A DNA stretch of 64,000 nucleotides from positions 157,524 to 221,523 of the forward strand of contig NZ_JAIELN010000014.1 in the NCBI RefSeq assembly GCF_019753045.1, written 5' to 3'. Shown piece by piece: positions 1 to 7,608 of the stretch. This DNA is from Hyphomicrobium sp. (GTDB lineage: Bacteria; Pseudomonadota; Alphaproteobacteria; Rhizobiales; Hyphomicrobiaceae). The notes beneath the pieces were generated by a model, which ran no database searches, was not told the origin of the DNA, and saw only the letters and a program-made list of their open reading frames with translations. The position numbers and the translations under genes are program-made. Position 1 is the first letter of the stretch, and each line of letters begins with the position of its first letter.

Positions 1-252
1 GGCCGCAAACGGATTGCCGTCGCTCTCGACCTTAACCATGTGTTCGCTGGTATGGCGAATACCGGCTTGCGTTTCGGCTCGGCGGATTTCGGATTTGAAC
101 CTTAATAGCTCTTCGGTGTGATTGGAGCCGGTCGTTTTAACGGGTCGCGCGATTTGTGGATGCGTGAACCGATAGCCGAATTTTTTGTCCGGTTCGCCCA
201 TCCAGCCCCGCTCCTCGGCGAAACGATGCATTTCCCGCAAGTTGCTATTCAT
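1..252 (-). CDS. HicA-like small protein, partial (runs off the left edge)
   Basis: The start codon is at 252 and overlaps the stop of the upstream gene (ATGA); 84 codons are visible before the window ends. The product has an RFTHP motif followed by a run ending RRAETQA. This resembles the HicA-like protein at 57259-57450 (RFTHP, then KRAERRAA) and suggests the double-stranded-RNA-binding-like HicA fold. No partner HicB is visible. The fold is inferred from the short shared pattern only. Confidence 0.55.
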   Translation of the reverse strand, partial: MNSNLREMHRFAEERGWMGEPDKKFGYRFTHPQIARPVKTTGSNHTEELLRFKSEIRRAETQAGIRHTSEHMVKVESDGNPFAA

Positions 253-476
253 TCCTTGGTCTCCTCTGTTTTGGCCCCTCTGGCCCTTCCCATCACTGCT
301 ATGAAATTGTGGACCAACGCTCCTAAGCTGACGCCGATCGTCAGCCCGAAGACCATTGTCGGCAACATTGGCACGCTGGCGAGCTCGTGCCGGCCATGGA
401 CGAGCAGGACGACCTGCAGGATCGTCAATGCCAAGAATGCCAGCGCCCAAAGGCCGTGGTCGCGACGACTCATCAT
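249..476 (-). CDS. Small two-helix membrane protein
   Basis: 75 aa. The start at 476 follows an AGGAG ribosome site and gives a protein with two hydrophobic segments, about residues 10-27 and 38-60, and a charged tail (RARGAKTEETKE). Overlaps the downstream gene start by ATGA. Probable inner-membrane protein; no family recognised. Confidence 0.6.
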   Translation of the reverse strand: MMSRRDHGLWALAFLALTILQVVLLVHGRHELASVPMLPTMVFGLTIGVSLGALVHNFIAVMGRARGAKTEETKE

Positions 477-486
477 GGCGCAACTC

Positions 487-957
487 CTATCGATCAAGGG
501 CGCGATAGATCGCGTCGTTTTGGAAAGACTTCGCCTGGCTGGCGAGAATTTGCTCGGCGATATAGGCGGCAACGTCATCGCGAATGGCCCGCCAGAAGAT
601 CTGCATCCGTTGATAGCTTGCCATCTTCACCCACTCGGGCGAGCGCTGCTGCCAAGGCTTGAAGGTGGTCCTGACCCGATGCTGCCGACCATTGAGGTCG
701 AATGCGACAACGGCATTGAGGTCCTGCATGACCGGCTCAAGGAAGATCACCAGTTCGGCTTTGAGATCGTTGACCTCGAAGGGGCCGCGAAAGACCACCT
801 TCTCGAGGATTTTCTCCTCCATCTCCTTGAGGAGCTTCACGCTCTCATCCGTCGGCGCCCGCTGGATCGTCACGTCGATATTGCGATCGACGTATTCGGT
901 GCGCGTGCCGGAGCCAGTGAGCATACTTAGTGCCAGAAGATCATCAGTCGTCAGCAT
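487..957 (-). CDS. Hypothetical phage protein
   Basis: 156 aa, start at 957 preceded by CAGGAG. Soluble, acidic-to-neutral, mixed alpha/beta composition with a charged central segment (LLKEMEEKILEKVVFRG). No catalytic motif recognised. Its start overlaps the end of the next upstream gene by 14 bp, so the two are probably translationally coupled. Confidence 0.6.
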   Translation of the reverse strand: MLTTDDLLALSMLTGSGTRTEYVDRNIDVTIQRAPTDESVKLLKEMEEKILEKVVFRGPFEVNDLKAELVIFLEPVMQDLNAVVAFDLNGRQHRVRTTFKPWQQRSPEWVKMASYQRMQIFWRAIRDDVAAYIAEQILASQAKSFQNDAIYRALDR

Positions 958-1207
958 GGCGCTCCTGCTTGGGTTTCTTCTTGCGTTTACTGGCGACCGG
1001 GCGGTCAGCCACGCTATCGGCGTGGGCGCGTAGCGCCGCTCGTTTGTCGGGATCTGTCTCGATCTCGGGATAGCTGAAGGTGTGGGGAACATCGTTGCGC
1101 CACACCGAGCAGCCCGTCTCGTAGAGACCGACGTTGATGAAGCCATCGCCCTCCAAGAGAGCGATCAACGACGTCGACCGGCGCTTATGAGCCTCGGGCG
1201 AACTCAA
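944..1207 (-). CDS. Hypothetical small basic protein
   Basis: 87 aa from a TTG start at 1207 that follows GGAGGGTGAG, inside the stop region of the upstream HTH gene. The C-terminus is strongly basic (KRKKKPKQERH). Longer versions of this frame upstream are low-complexity antisense-like sequence, which is why the TTG was chosen. Function unknown. Confidence 0.5.
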   Translation of the reverse strand: MSSPEAHKRRSTSLIALLEGDGFINVGLYETGCSVWRNDVPHTFSYPEIETDPDKRAALRAHADSVADRPVASKRKKKPKQERHADD

Positions 1208-1208
1208 C

Positions 1209-1706
1209 TCACCCTCCGTTGAGGAAGTAGGTGGCGGGCCTAGGGCCGGCGGCCTGGTTGACGATGACGAGTTCGCCGCTCTCGACCAAGCTGTCGATGT
1301 AGCGGGCGGTGGCGCCGTGCGAAATGCCGATGACTTTGGCGAGTTTTTCGATGGAGATAACAACTTCGCCCTTCTTGTCGGCGAGCTGCATCATCTTCGA
1401 CAGCATGCGCTGAATGGCTTTTTGCCGGGCCTTCTCGCGGTCCGTGAGGATGACCTTATCGTTGCCGGAACCATTGACGGCACGAGGACTGGGAAGGATC
1501 GGAAAGCGATGCGATTTCGAAGGACCGTCGTCGATTTCAATAGCCGTGCCGTCGATCACGCCCTCTTTGGCATTTTCAAATTCGACGTAGCGGCGGGCTT
1601 TGTCGTGATCGCCGAACTCGGCGATGAATTCGTAGATCTTGCCGACGCCTGAGTATTCAAACACCCAGCTTTTATCGTCGTCCGTGGTGAGCCTGAAGAA
1701 CGGCAT
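1209..1706 (-). CDS. HTH-domain protein, probable regulator
   Basis: 165 aa; start at 1706 follows GAGGG. The C-terminal half looks like a winged helix: EVVISIEKLAKVIGISHG followed by a recognition-helix-like segment and ESGELVIV (about residues 105-158). The N-terminal half has an unrecognised beta-rich domain (FFRLTTDDDKSWVFEY). It lies directly downstream of operator-like dyads at 1751-1773 and 1786-1808, so it may be repressor-controlled. Confidence 0.6.
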   Translation of the reverse strand: MPFFRLTTDDDKSWVFEYSGVGKIYEFIAEFGDHDKARRYVEFENAKEGVIDGTAIEIDDGPSKSHRFPILPSPRAVNGSGNDKVILTDREKARQKAIQRMLSKMMQLADKKGEVVISIEKLAKVIGISHGATARYIDSLVESGELVIVNQAAGPRPATYFLNGG

Positions 1707-1750
1707 GATGCCCTCACTGAAAAGAGGGCCCGCGAAAGGTGACTGGTACA

Positions 1751-1773
1751 AGAGTTCACGGGCACGAGACTTC
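1751..1773. promoter_or_regulatory. Weak operator-like dyad
   Basis: AGAGTTCAC, spacer, CGAGACTTC: same 9-5-9 geometry as the genome-wide operator, with one degenerate half. It lies 12 bp from the stronger copy at 1786-1808, suggesting a tandem pair. Confidence 0.35.
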
Positions 1774-1785
1774 TATTACGCTTAC

Positions 1786-1808
1786 AAAGTTAAGCTAACC
1801 GATACTTT
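1786..1808. promoter_or_regulatory. Phage operator copy (dyad)
   Basis: AAAGTTAAG, spacer CTAAC, CGATACTTT. Member of the 23-bp operator family; located upstream of the HTH gene that starts at 1706. Confidence 0.6.
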
Positions 1809-1852
1809 ATCGAAATAGTGGGAGTGGCAACCCACAAATTGATGCTTATCCA

Positions 1853-2098
1853 CTAACCCCTGAGGCCATTGCCGACCTGCAGGCTAACCTCATCGTCCGT
1901 GCTCGGACCAAAACGCACCTCTTCCGTCGCGATATCGATGCTCTGGAGAAGCTCGCGCTTGATGGTGACGCGGCCGCCGACAGTCTTGAGAACGGCAATC
2001 AACAGGCGCCAAGCTTCATCGCGGGCGAGTTCGTCGCGCTTCAGCGTGTCGTCTAAATCGAAATTGGCCGTGACGGCATCGTTGGCATCATCAGTCAT
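1853..2098 (-). CDS. Hypothetical small acidic protein
   Basis: 81 aa; start at 2098 follows GAGGG. Acidic, largely helical (LKRDELARDEAWRLLIAVL), no recognised motif. Overlaps the upstream gene's stop by four bases, so it is part of the 1853-2424 pair. Confidence 0.6.
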   Translation of the reverse strand: MTDDANDAVTANFDLDDTLKRDELARDEAWRLLIAVLKTVGGRVTIKRELLQSIDIATEEVRFGPSTDDEVSLQVGNGLRG

Positions 2099-2424
2099 TG
2101 GCTGTCCCTCAAGAGCTGATGCAGGGTTTCGACGGTGAGACGCGGCTTGGTGGTGAAGCGCACCTTGCCATTCTCTTCGACAGGGATGACTTCGCCCCAG
2201 GGCAGGTACTGACCATCGACGGCGATGAAGCATCCCGTCGACCACGTCCATTGCGTGTCGACATTCATGATGCGGCCGGCTTCGCTGCAGCCTCTACCGC
2301 TGAAGAACCACTGGTAAGAGCCGACCAGGCCAACGATGAAAACGATGGCGCAGATGATCATGCCGAGAAACCACAGCAAGAAGCCGAGAAAGCTGTCGTC
2401 GACGTCGTAACGATGTGAATACAT
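2095..2424 (-). CDS. Single-pass membrane protein
   Basis: 109 aa; start at 2424 follows GGAGGCGAC. A strong transmembrane helix spans about residues 11-33 (FLGFLLWFLGMIICAIVFIV). The rest has a Trp-rich patch (TQWTWSTGCFIAVDGQYLPW) and a soluble C-terminal tail. Probably inner-membrane anchored; role unknown. Confidence 0.6.
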   Translation of the reverse strand: MYSHRYDVDDSFLGFLLWFLGMIICAIVFIVGLVGSYQWFFSGRGCSEAGRIMNVDTQWTWSTGCFIAVDGQYLPWGEVIPVEENGKVRFTTKPRLTVETLHQLLRDSQ

Positions 2425-2542
2425 GTCGCCTCCAAAAGCGCTCGGGCTTGGTGCAGGCCTCCCGGCCGCGAAGAAGAGAGTGCGTTTTACCCCGTCGCTG
2501 CTCGCCAGGCGCAGCTCGCCTCTCTCCACCCGCACCAAGGTC

Positions 2543-3235
2543 TCAGAAATGATAATTGATACCGAATTTCACGGTGTCGACGTTGAGATCGGTCGTGTTG
2601 TGGAACTTGTAGCCGGCCGGCGTTGGATCATCGGCGACGAGCGACGTTTGATAGGCGTCCTGGTCGCCGAAATCGAAGTGTAGATATTCGGCCTTGATCG
2701 AGAGGCTCTCCGTCAGCGCATACTCGATGCCGCCGCCGGCAACCCAGCCGGTGAACGTGTCGGTGCCTGTCGGTGCGTAACCTGGGTTCGTCGTCGCCTG
2801 GCTGGCTTCGCCGCTATAAAACGCCAAGCCGCCTTTGCCGTAGACGAGGGCGCGACCAAGGGCAATGCCGGCGCGGCCGGTGATGTCACCGTAGGCGCCG
2901 CCGTCGAGTGTCAGATCCTGGTGATGGTCGGCATGCGTCGAGCCGATGATCCCCGAGCCCGCGACGTCCATGTAACCGATATCGCCTTCGATACCGAGCA
3001 CAACGCGATCGAGTTGCAGATTGTAACCGAGCGTGCCGCCGGCCAGAACGCCATCGGGCGAATAGCCGAACGGTCCCGGATTGACGCCATCCTTTGCATT
3101 GTCGGTGACGGTGGCATCGCCCCAGCCATAGCCGACGCTGGCGCCCCCATAAAGTCCAGTCCAATGATACTCTTGAGACATAGCTGTAGAGCTAGCGGCC
3201 ATGACGATGGCCGCCGCGATAAGAAGTGCTCGCAT
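2543..3235 (-). CDS. Outer-membrane beta-barrel protein (Omp25/Omp31-like)
   Basis: 230 aa. A clear signal peptide (MRALLIAAAIVMAASSTAMS) precedes WTGLYGGASVGYGWGD, the opening strand typical of rhizobial opacity/porin-like barrels. Alternating Gly/aromatic strands follow (GGGIEYALTESLSIKAEYLH) and the protein ends in Phe, as barrels folded by BamA do. The start at 3235 follows GGAGGAAG. Such barrels are chromosomal outer-membrane proteins in Hyphomicrobiales; here one sits between SSB and membrane genes in a phage early region, reminiscent of lambda Lom. A role in altering the host surface or superinfection exclusion is inference. Confidence 0.85.
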   Translation of the reverse strand: MRALLIAAAIVMAASSTAMSQEYHWTGLYGGASVGYGWGDATVTDNAKDGVNPGPFGYSPDGVLAGGTLGYNLQLDRVVLGIEGDIGYMDVAGSGIIGSTHADHHQDLTLDGGAYGDITGRAGIALGRALVYGKGGLAFYSGEASQATTNPGYAPTGTDTFTGWVAGGGIEYALTESLSIKAEYLHFDFGDQDAYQTSLVADDPTPAGYKFHNTTDLNVDTVKFGINYHF

Positions 3236-3260
3236 AACTTTCTTCCTCCTCCGTTAAACG

Positions 3261-3578
3261 CTAGTGCAGGCGCTCCCCCGATGCGGGCTGATTGAGAGCC
3301 TGCACCTCCTGCACGCCGAGCGCGGCCGCATGCAGAAATTCCTGTGCCAAGGCGACGTCCTGCGTTGCCAGAAAATCGACGACGATCGGCAGCAGGGCGT
3401 TCGCCATGTAGTCGGCATCGTCGATACGCAAGATGGTGTCGCCGTATTCGTCCTCGCCGAGCGATTGCCCAAGCCCGTTGTCGATCATGTGCCGAGCGAT
3501 CAGCTTGCACATTTCGCACTTCAGACAATCGCAACGCGACTTCTCGATCTTTGCGGGCTCGGATTGGGTGGTTGGCAT
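3261..3578 (-). CDS. Cysteine-cluster hypothetical protein
   Basis: 105 aa. Near the N-terminus there are four closely spaced cysteines (CDCLKCEMC, about residues 16-24), which could bind a metal. The remainder is helical and acidic (DDADYMANALLPIVVDFLA). Nine bases separate it from ssb upstream, so it is probably co-transcribed. Function unknown. Confidence 0.6.
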   Translation of the reverse strand: MPTTQSEPAKIEKSRCDCLKCEMCKLIARHMIDNGLGQSLGEDEYGDTILRIDDADYMANALLPIVVDFLATQDVALAQEFLHAAALGVQEVQALNQPASGERLH

Positions 3579-3586
3579 GCTCGTCC

Positions 3587-4081
3587 CTAGAATGGAATTT
3601 CGGTATCGGCGTAATTGGTCGGCGGCGGCTCGGATGAAGGAAATGATTCCGATCCCGATCCCGATGGCGAAGACGTGCCGAAACGATTGGCGGTTTCTTC
3701 ATCATACCCGCCCGCGTCGCGGTCATCACGACGGCCGTCGAGCAAAGTCAGTGTGCCATTAAAGCCCTGCAGAACGATCTCGGTGGTGAACCTTTCGACA
3801 TTGTTCTTGTCGCTGTATTTGCGCGTCGCGAGCTGGCCCTCGACGTAGAGCTTTGAGCCCTTCTTGACGTACTGGTCGACGATCTTGGCGATGTTCTCAT
3901 TATAAACGACGACGCGATGCCACTCGGTTTTTTCCTTCTTCTCGCCCGTCGCCTTGTCGCGCCAGGACTCGCTCGTCGCCAGCGAAAACATGGCAATTTG
4001 CTTGCCCGATTGCGTCGTCTTGATATCGGGGTCCTTGCCGACGTTGCCGACGACGATCGCCTTGTTGACACTTCCCGCCAT
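3587..4081 (-). CDS. ssb: Single-stranded DNA-binding protein
   Basis: 164 aa; start at 4081 follows GAGGAAGAG. The OB-fold core is intact: VNKAIVVGNVGKDPDI at the start, then FSLATSESWRDK, EWHRVVVYNENIAKI and GSKLYVEGQLATRKY. The tail is low-complexity Ser/Pro/Gly and ends in DTEIPF, the acidic tip that recruits replication and repair partners. Binds ssDNA during phage replication and RecT-mediated recombination. Size and architecture match bacterial SSB. Confidence 0.95.
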   Translation of the reverse strand: MAGSVNKAIVVGNVGKDPDIKTTQSGKQIAMFSLATSESWRDKATGEKKEKTEWHRVVVYNENIAKIVDQYVKKGSKLYVEGQLATRKYSDKNNVERFTTEIVLQGFNGTLTLLDGRRDDRDAGGYDEETANRFGTSSPSGSGSESFPSSEPPPTNYADTEIPF

Positions 4082-4094
4082 GTCTCTTCCTCTC

Positions 4095-4283
4095 TTAAGA
4101 CGCGACGCCGGGCGCAAGAGCGGTCGTGTGCTCCTGCGCGCGCCGTGCGGCTGCGTTGATCTTGCCTGCCAGCTGCAGGCCGATGTTCATTTTCGAGCCA
4201 TCCGTCAGCACGACCTCCAGCCATTGGAAGCCTTTGCCGTCGCCGCAGATGTTGACGTCGCCATCAATGTAAAGCTTGCTCAT
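4095..4283 (-). CDS. Hypothetical small protein
   Basis: 62 aa, starting MSKLYIDGDVNICGDGKGF; beta-rich N-terminal half and an Ala/Arg-rich helix after it. Overlaps the upstream gene by four bases and lies just upstream of ssb in the same transcription direction. Function unknown. Confidence 0.55.
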   Translation of the reverse strand: MSKLYIDGDVNICGDGKGFQWLEVVLTDGSKMNIGLQLAGKINAAARRAQEHTTALAPGVAS

Positions 4284-4561
4284 GCCGCCTCCTGCTTCGC
4301 GGCCTCGATCGCAGCGTCGCCGAGTTCCTTTCGCTTGCTGGCCATCGCCAGGCCGATCTCGTAAGCGCGCTCTGCGATCGCCGCAGCGCTCCAGTGGGCA
4401 GGCACCATCGCGATGATTGGCGCGAGAGCATGGGCCGCGAAGAAGTCGGCTACCGACACGCCGGCGTAGATGATCTCCGAGTCCTCATCCCGGAACTGGC
4501 TCGGGAAGGCCGCATCAAATGTCTTGAACATCATGTCGGCCAAGTTTTCGCCCTTGCTCAT
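4280..4561 (-). CDS. Hypothetical protein
   Basis: 93 aa from the ATG at 4561, overlapping the upstream gene's stop. Helical, with a moderately hydrophobic middle (ADFFAAHALAPIIAMVPAHW) that is more likely a buried core than a membrane span. No family recognised. Confidence 0.55.
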   Translation of the reverse strand: MSKGENLADMMFKTFDAAFPSQFRDEDSEIIYAGVSVADFFAAHALAPIIAMVPAHWSAAAIAERAYEIGLAMASKRKELGDAAIEAAKQEAA

Positions 4562-5070
4562 AGGCCGATATCTCCCATGCCGCCGACGCGGCGCTCGAAC
4601 TTCGGCGCCATCTCCGCGCCTTCCGATTTGCCGGTGCATTCGTGTACCGAGACCAGATCCGTCTCGGTACGCTGAAGCACTTCGTCGGCGAAGACCCAGA
4701 TTTTGCGCGGCACCTTGAGGTCGCCGGTCAAGAACATTTTCCCCGCCTGCGTGATCTTCCAGGCCTGCTTCGTGCGGCCCTTGCCGACACTGACCTCCAC
4801 TTTTTCAGCAAGGCTCCAGTGAGCGAGTCGCGGGTAATCACGCTGCTTGGCGACGCGATCGGGAAAATCCTTCGGGAAAACCGGCCCATGATCGCGCATG
4901 TAGCGGAGAGCATCGACCATAATGGCATTGATCGAACGCTCCGTACGCTGAACGACACGGTCGCAGCACGGACACATGATCGGCTGATCGGTAGCGAGCG
5001 CCAGCTGGATCTCGCGGCGGGCGAGGCCGACGCCGCGCCTGGCTTCTTCTGAGGTCTCAGGCGCTTCCAT
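4558..5070 (-). CDS. Zinc-finger/HTH-like hypothetical protein
   Basis: 170 aa; the start at 5070 follows GGAGCCGCCG and overlaps the previous stop by 14 bp. A single knuckle CPCC (about residues 33-36) could be half of a metal site. The middle (DALRYMRDHGPVFPKDFPD through WKITQAGKMFL) resembles a winged-helix domain of the kind that ends in a Thr-rich wing. Assignment is tentative. Confidence 0.55.
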   Translation of the reverse strand: MEAPETSEEARRGVGLARREIQLALATDQPIMCPCCDRVVQRTERSINAIMVDALRYMRDHGPVFPKDFPDRVAKQRDYPRLAHWSLAEKVEVSVGKGRTKQAWKITQAGKMFLTGDLKVPRKIWVFADEVLQRTETDLVSVHECTGKSEGAEMAPKFERRVGGMGDIGL

Positions 5071-5491
5071 CGGCGGCTCCATTGAGGGTCGCCGCATTGG
5101 CATCCGTCGTCGTCGTGAAGTTAACGGACATGGCGACTTCGGAGAGTGTGATTGTATTGTTCGGCGGCAGGTTGCTCGCACCGCTGATGTCGTCCACGAC
5201 AATCGGCGGTGCCACGTCCCCGGCCTTGTCGCCGTTTTTCAGAAACTCATAGAAGGCACGCGCCGCCTCGAGGACCTTTTCGTAGCCGAAGTGACCGCCG
5301 CAGGTTCGAACGGCATCGCCCAAGGCGATCTTGCGCAGCTCGCGCAATTCCATGACGTCATCCTCGATCCCGAGGGGATCGAGCTCCGCCTCGAGCTTCA
5401 GGCGAGCCGCCCAAGTGGGGTCCTGCTTCTCGATCGCCCACTGCTGCGTGAGGTTGCGCGTCGAGGTCCGGTACGGGTTCTTGAAGGCCAT
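5057..5491 (-). CDS. Hypothetical protein
   Basis: 144 aa, ATG at 5491 with GGAACACG upstream. The first two thirds are helical and charged; the C-terminus is Thr/Asn/Ala-rich and probably unstructured. An operator dyad lies 35 bp upstream of the start (5527-5549), so this gene probably opens a repressor-controlled transcription unit running left through ssb. Confidence 0.6.
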   Translation of the reverse strand: MAFKNPYRTSTRNLTQQWAIEKQDPTWAARLKLEAELDPLGIEDDVMELRELRKIALGDAVRTCGGHFGYEKVLEAARAFYEFLKNGDKAGDVAPPIVVDDISGASNLPPNNTITLSEVAMSVNFTTTTDANAATLNGAADGSA

Positions 5492-5526
5492 GGTCGTGTT
5501 CCTTTGTGCGAGTGTCGCCCAACCCA

Positions 5527-5549
5527 GAAGTCAAGGCAGGCTAGACTAC
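5527..5549. promoter_or_regulatory. Phage operator copy (dyad)
   Basis: GAAGTCAAG, spacer GCAGG, CTAGACTAC. It overlaps the stop codon of the macrodomain gene and sits just upstream of the gene starting at 5491. Confidence 0.7.
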
Positions 5550-6062
5550 TTTGGCGTCCTTGTTCCGCGAAGCCGGTTTCGGCAGCGGTTTCTTCACTTT
5601 TTCGTCCGTGTGCGGCGGATAAAGCTCAACTTCAACCTCGGGCGCGATCGTGCCGAAGGCTTTTTCGATCACCTTTTTGACGACCGGCCAAGCCAGCCCA
5701 CCCTTGCCGCAACCAAGAGCTGGAATGGCGATCGACTTGATTTTCAGTTGCTTGCAGCGCTCAGCCAGGATCTCTGCGGCGGCAACGATCCACTCTATCT
5801 TCGACGGCCGCGACCAGTGATCCTTGGTGGCGACATGAAAGATGGTGCGCGGGGTGCGCCGGCCGTCGGCATGCGACAGCACGCGGCCGGGCTCCAGCGT
5901 GTGTTCCTGGCAGGCGTTCTTGTAGCCGATGCAGCGGTCGGGATAGCGCAACCAGAATTCCTTGGCGAGGCCCGCGCCCATCACGCCGAAACAGTTGACG
6001 GGATTGCAGTAGGCCTCCGCCTTGGACTCGAACATGTCGTCTTTGACGATCGTAACCGGCAT
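5541..6062 (-). CDS. Macrodomain protein, DarG/TARG1-like
   Basis: 173 aa. The signature NPVNCFGVMGAGLAKEF lies near residues 19-35, followed by a FHVATKDHW segment, an IAIPALGCGKGGLAW loop and a basic tail. This is the ADP-ribose-binding fold of the DarG/TARG1 branch, whose members remove ADP-ribose from DNA or protein. DarG is the antitoxin of DarT, which ADP-ribosylates thymidine in phage-defence systems. No DarT-like toxin is encoded nearby, so a solo macrodomain reversing host ADP-ribosylation is a reasonable inference. Its stop codon overlaps an operator dyad. Confidence 0.85.
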   Translation of the reverse strand: MPVTIVKDDMFESKAEAYCNPVNCFGVMGAGLAKEFWLRYPDRCIGYKNACQEHTLEPGRVLSHADGRRTPRTIFHVATKDHWSRPSKIEWIVAAAEILAERCKQLKIKSIAIPALGCGKGGLAWPVVKKVIEKAFGTIAPEVEVELYPPHTDEKVKKPLPKPASRNKDAKVV

Positions 6063-6067
6063 TCCAC

Positions 6068-6364
6068 CTACTCCACTTTCCGTCGCGACTTGGCATTGCC
6101 GCGCACGGTCGTTGCTTGTTTCCGGATGCGATCGAACTCCATCGGCCGAGATGGCTCCGGCACTTCCTGCGCCGCGTTACGATCGCGCACGAACGCCATG
6201 ATTTCTTTCATGGCGTTCGAGGAATACGCGATCAGGAAACCGCCGACGAGGACCATACCAATGGCGCCGATCGCCGTGCCGACCAGCTGAAGGAAGGCTC
6301 CGATCAAGCCGAAGGAACCGATCACCCAGCCGACAAACAGGCAAAACCATTCGCGTTCAGTCAT
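6068..6364 (-). CDS. Small membrane protein
   Basis: 98 aa from ATG 6364. Two hydrophobic helices (about residues 6-25 and 28-46, GAIGMVLVGGFLIAYSS) and a basic cytoplasmic tail (RGNAKSRRKVE). Lies five bases upstream of the macrodomain gene. No family recognised. Confidence 0.6.
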   Translation of the reverse strand: MTEREWFCLFVGWVIGSFGLIGAFLQLVGTAIGAIGMVLVGGFLIAYSSNAMKEIMAFVRDRNAAQEVPEPSRPMEFDRIRKQATTVRGNAKSRRKVE

Positions 6365-6371
6365 GTCGTCC

Positions 6372-6788
6372 TCAGGCGGGGACGGGCTCCCCGGGTTCCT
6401 CGATCTCATCGTCTTCCGTCAGATAAACGGCAAAAGGTCCGTCCTCGGAGTTGTTGCGCGCGACCAACTCCCAGCCAGGCATGGCCGGCGGTATCCACTC
6501 CGCCAACACCAGCTCGCCGCGCGCCCATGCCTCGTTCAAGGCTCCGGCTTCGATGTCGTCTTTCATCGAAACCACCAGCATTTTAAAGCCGTAAGCCTTG
6601 ACGATGTTGGCCGCCGTCTCGTTGCCGACGGCATAATGAAACATCACCGGGCCGAACGAGCCGTCCTTGTAGTAAACGAGCATGGTGGGCGGCGGCATCT
6701 CATCGTCGAAGAAAAAATTGCGCTCAAGGTTACGCGCCTCTTCGTCGACCGCTTCGGCTGGTCTCTCTTCGGTTTGCGCTTCGCTCAT
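6372..6788 (-). CDS. Hypothetical protein, paralogue of 9423-9839
   Basis: 138 aa. The core YYKDGSFGPVMFHYAVGN, then GFKMLVVSMKDD and GWELVARNNSEDGPFAVYL, matches the gene at 9423-9839 block for block (YADGSFLPMMFHFAGEG, GFDLKGVSMEN, GWDLVGKFDAEDGPMALYL); both products are 138 aa. The N-terminus is acidic and variable. The duplicated family is unrecognised. Confidence 0.7.
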   Translation of the reverse strand: MSEAQTEERPAEAVDEEARNLERNFFFDDEMPPPTMLVYYKDGSFGPVMFHYAVGNETAANIVKAYGFKMLVVSMKDDIEAGALNEAWARGELVLAEWIPPAMPGWELVARNNSEDGPFAVYLTEDDEIEEPGEPVPA

Positions 6789-6813
6789 CGTCCTCTCTTT
6801 TGGGTGGGTACGC

Positions 6814-7506
6814 TCACGCAGCTTTCGTACGCCGCCGCTCCAATTCGAAGCGGGCGGTGTAGAGGGCATCGGGGTCCATGTTCTTCTGCTTCAGGACCCA
6901 CTGCAGGTAGTCGGCGGGCACCTGCTCGATTGGGGTGCCCTGGTGCATGCCGAAGAAAAAGCGCGGCAGATAAAGTGGTGCGTTCGTCCACTCGACGAGC
7001 GTCGCAAAGTTCGCGACCTTGAGGAGCTCGGTCATGATGGCGCCGGTGACGAGAATGTCGGAATGAGCGCGGTGCGGCACGATCTTGGCGCGGTCGACGC
7101 CGAGCGGATTGATGAGGCCCTTGGCGTAGCGAATGACTTCGTTCTTATAGGACGGCAGATCGCGCCAGGCGCGGACGGCGCAGCGGTAGGTGCAGACCCA
7201 GACCTTCTTGCCGATCAGCGGCTCGAGGAAGTCGCGCTCCATTTCGAAATTGTGGGCGACGTAGGCGTCGGCGCCGTCATAATCGCCGATGACCTCGCGC
7301 ATCTTGGGCGATTGCACCACGTCGGCATCAATGATGCCATGCACGGCCGAGCTCTCTGGCGGAATGGGCCGGCCCGGATTGACCAGCGTCGACTGGGCGT
7401 TGACGAAGGTGCCGCCGGCCTTCAGATCGATACTGGCGATCTCGATAATGGCGTCGTTGACGGGGTCGAGGCCGGTGGTTTCGAGATCAATGACTTTGAG
7501 GACCAT
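6814..7506 (-). CDS. DEDDh 3'-5' exonuclease, ExoX-like
   Basis: 230 aa. Exo I motif VIDLETTGLDP (acidic residues D7 and E9), Exo II around AHNFEMERDFL and Exo III HRAHSDILVT (HxxxxD) define a DnaQ-fold nuclease. The C-terminus carries the second ExoX-type module: FGMHQGTPIEQVPADYLQW, then LKQKNMDPDALYTARFEL. Such enzymes degrade ssDNA or nicked dsDNA 3'-5' and would act in repair, recombination or host DNA turnover. An operator lies 80 bp upstream (7586-7608). Confidence 0.9.
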   Translation of the reverse strand: MVLKVIDLETTGLDPVNDAIIEIASIDLKAGGTFVNAQSTLVNPGRPIPPESSAVHGIIDADVVQSPKMREVIGDYDGADAYVAHNFEMERDFLEPLIGKKVWVCTYRCAVRAWRDLPSYKNEVIRYAKGLINPLGVDRAKIVPHRAHSDILVTGAIMTELLKVANFATLVEWTNAPLYLPRFFFGMHQGTPIEQVPADYLQWVLKQKNMDPDALYTARFELERRRTKAA

Positions 7507-7585
7507 GCAGGCTCGCAGCTCGTTTTCGATTTTCCACTCAGACCAGCACGCTACGAGAGGTCTGGTCGTATCGGTTTCGCACTCA

Positions 7586-7608
7586 AAAGTCTAGCGCTGC
7601 TTGACTTT
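7586..7608. promoter_or_regulatory. Phage operator copy (dyad)
   Basis: AAAGTCTAG, spacer CGCTG, CTTGACTTT. Abuts the stop codon of the HNH gene and lies upstream of the ExoX-like gene. Confidence 0.75.
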
